NCBI GenBank assembly: GCA_007128275.1
Contig: SKXR01000218.1
Span: forward strand, 1-7,618
Direction of reading: 5' to 3'
Source of the DNA: Kiritimatiellia bacterium
GTDB taxonomy: Bacteria; Verrucomicrobiota; Kiritimatiellia; SLAD01
DNA length: 7,618 nt
Under the pieces are notes generated by a model. The model was given only the letters and a program-made list of their open reading frames with translations, made no database searches and was not told the DNA's origin. Both the position numbers and the translations under genes were made by a program. Below, one piece after another: positions 6,307-7,618 of the stretch (position 1 is the stretch's first letter; the number at the start of each line of letters is the position of its first letter).

Positions 6307-7618
6307 GTGGCGGAAAAACAATCCATGGATATTATTGCCGATCGGGTGGATCGGTTGGCGTGTTCCAAATGCGGGCACCACATGGATCTGAGCGACGTGG
6401 AACCGTTCAGTGAAATCGTGTGTCCGAAATGCAACACGAAACAGGTGGCGCCGATGCGGCTGGGCGCTTTCCTGCTCATCAAGGAGATGGGCAAAGGGGG
6501 CATGGGATCGGTGTATCGCGCCTTCGACCAGACGCTGGGACGGTACGTGGCCATCAAGGTGATGCAGAAGCATTTGGCCGAGGACAAGAAGTTTGCGGAG
6601 AATTTCCTGCGCGAAGCGCGCGCGGCCGCCGCCTTGAACCATCCGCATGTCGTCCAAATCTATTCCTGCGGGCAGGAACGCGGCCAACTCTATATCGTGA
6701 TGGAGCTCGTCGACGGCGGACGGCTCGACGAGATGATCGAAGGCGGCAAGGCGCTGGACGAAGTCTTTACCCTCGAAGTCGGCGTGCAAATTGCGCAGGG
6801 CTTGGAGGCCGCGAACGAAATCGGATTGATTCACGGCGACATCAAGCCGGCGAACATCCTGTTCGACAAACAGCATCGCGCCAAGGTCGTGGATTTCGGC
6901 CTTGCCCGATTCCACGCCCAGCAGCATTTGGAACCCGGCGAGATCTGGGGCACGCCCTATTATATCGCACCCGAAAAGGTGCGCTCGCAGAAAGAGGATC
7001 AGCGCGCCGACATCTATAGCCTGGGCGCCACGCTGTTCCATGTGCTGGCGGGCCATCCGCCCTTTGAAGGCGAGACGGCCAAGGATGTGGTGCTGGCGCG
7101 GCTCAAGAGTCCCGCCATCAGTCTGCGTTCCGTCCGGCCCTCGCTGCAACCCGAGACGGCCGATGTCATCGCTCGCACGCTTGAACAGGAACCTTCACGC
7201 CGTTATCCGACCTACAAATCCCTGCTCGCGGATATGGAAGAGGCGCTTCGCGTCGCGCGTCAACGGCACGGGATGCCGGCCCGATCGGAAAAGAAATCGT
7301 CGCGCACGCCGCTGCTGATAGGGGCGCTGGTCGTGTTGGCCTTGGCCGGCGGGGCCTTCTACCTGTTGCGTGAAGTCGAACAGCCCGTAGCGAGTGAGGA
7401 ACATCCCGCCATCCGCCCGGCGCCGCCCGCGGTCGAGGATCCCGAGGAACCCGCGCCGCCCGAGCGTCCGGAAATCGTGTATGCGGTTCAGCCCTTCCCC
7501 GAAGAAGCGGAGGAGAAGATCAAGGCCGCCGTCGACGCCTGGGTGCAAGGCGATGTGCGCGCGTACGAGTCGGAAATGAACGATCTGTTCGGCGCCATGC
7601 CGCGCGTGGGCGTGGAAC
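6307..7618 (+). CDS. Membrane-anchored Ser/Thr protein kinase with N-terminal zinc ribbon, C-terminally incomplete
   Basis: The frame is open for 437 codons and runs off the right edge. It probably phosphorylates Ser/Thr on cytoplasmic proteins; targets are unknown. Residues 19-42 form a zinc-ribbon pattern, CSKC and CPKC separated by 16 residues. The PknB-like kinase domain (about 51-316) has the glycine loop GKGGMGSVY (62-70), VAIK Lys84, helix-C Glu103 in FLREAR, the catalytic loop HGDIKPAN (176-183, Asp178), DFG (196-198), GTPYYIAPE (215-223) and DIYSLG (235-240). The loop reads HGD rather than HRD, so it is a non-RD kinase. A membrane segment lies at about 335-354 (PLLIGALVVLALAGGAFYLL), followed by a Pro/Glu-rich linker (about 364-388) and the start of an outer domain that I cannot identify. 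The start is GTG at 6307, chosen for its Shine-Dalgarno; ATG at 6325 would remove six residues and no domain. It is divergent from lgt. Confidence 0.93.
   Translation, partial: MAEKQSMDIIADRVDRLACSKCGHHMDLSDVEPFSEIVCPKCNTKQVAPMRLGAFLLIKEMGKGGMGSVYRAFDQTLGRYVAIKVMQKHLAEDKKFAENFLREARAAAALNHPHVVQIYSCGQERGQLYIVMELVDGGRLDEMIEGGKALDEVFTLEVGVQIAQGLEAANEIGLIHGDIKPANILFDKQHRAKVVDFGLARFHAQQHLEPGEIWGTPYYIAPEKVRSQKEDQRADIYSLGATLFHVLAGHPPFEGETAKDVVLARLKSPAISLRSVRPSLQPETADVIARTLEQEPSRRYPTYKSLLADMEEALRVARQRHGMPARSEKKSSRTPLLIGALVVLALAGGAFYLLREVEQPVASEEHPAIRPAPPAVEDPEEPAPPERPEIVYAVQPFPEEAEEKIKAAVDAWVQGDVRAYESEMNDLFGAMPRVGVE

Noticed and set aside
6229..7149. 306-codon open frame on the minus strand opposite the kinase
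   Set aside because: It is fully antisense to a gene with all kinase motifs, and its product shows no recognisable domain; long antisense frames are expected in GC-rich coding DNA.

Overview
The window is GC-rich chromosomal sequence from a bacterium, most likely of the Verrucomicrobiota/Kiritimatiellota/Lentisphaerota group (inference). The clues are the tail of the secreted protease (a DxDxDGxPDxWE segment followed by HYFGDLETADAxSDFSGNG, a layout I associate with surface proteins of that group), a Lgt of the GRxGCxxxGCCYG type, a zinc-ribbon Ser/Thr kinase and a 7-nt-periodic intergenic repeat. No phage, transposon, CRISPR, tRNA or rRNA signal was seen.

Layout. (1) Positions 1-2856, minus strand: most of a secreted kexin/furin-like (S8B) serine protease with propeptide, catalytic domain, P domain, Ig-like domain, jelly-roll-like domain and the start of a Ca-binding tail; its 3' end lies beyond the left edge. 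(2) Positions 2857-3088: a divergent promoter region. (3) Positions 3089-4245, plus strand: a two-gene operon with a 4-nt overlap, encoding an ECF sigma factor and a single-pass membrane protein with a degenerate zinc-finger anti-sigma motif. (4) Positions 4246-4467: a convergent intergenic region filled with degenerate heptanucleotide repeats and a 10-bp inverted repeat. (5) Positions 4468-6127, minus strand: lgt (prolipoprotein diacylglyceryl transferase) followed by an overlapping rluD-type 23S rRNA pseudouridine synthase gene. (6) Positions 6128-6306: a divergent promoter region. (7) Position 6307 to the right edge, plus strand: a membrane-anchored Ser/Thr kinase with an N-terminal zinc ribbon, truncated by the window.

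How the genes may work together. The sigma/anti-sigma pair is a typical envelope-responsive regulatory unit, and the divergent secreted protease is a possible target (inference from position only). lgt and rluD are housekeeping genes. The kinase would sense through an extracytoplasmic domain that is mostly outside the window. I found no convincing undescribed multi-gene system. The most unusual items are the heptad-repeat intergenic region, the anti-sigma factor that lacks the usual His, and the non-RD zinc-ribbon kinase.
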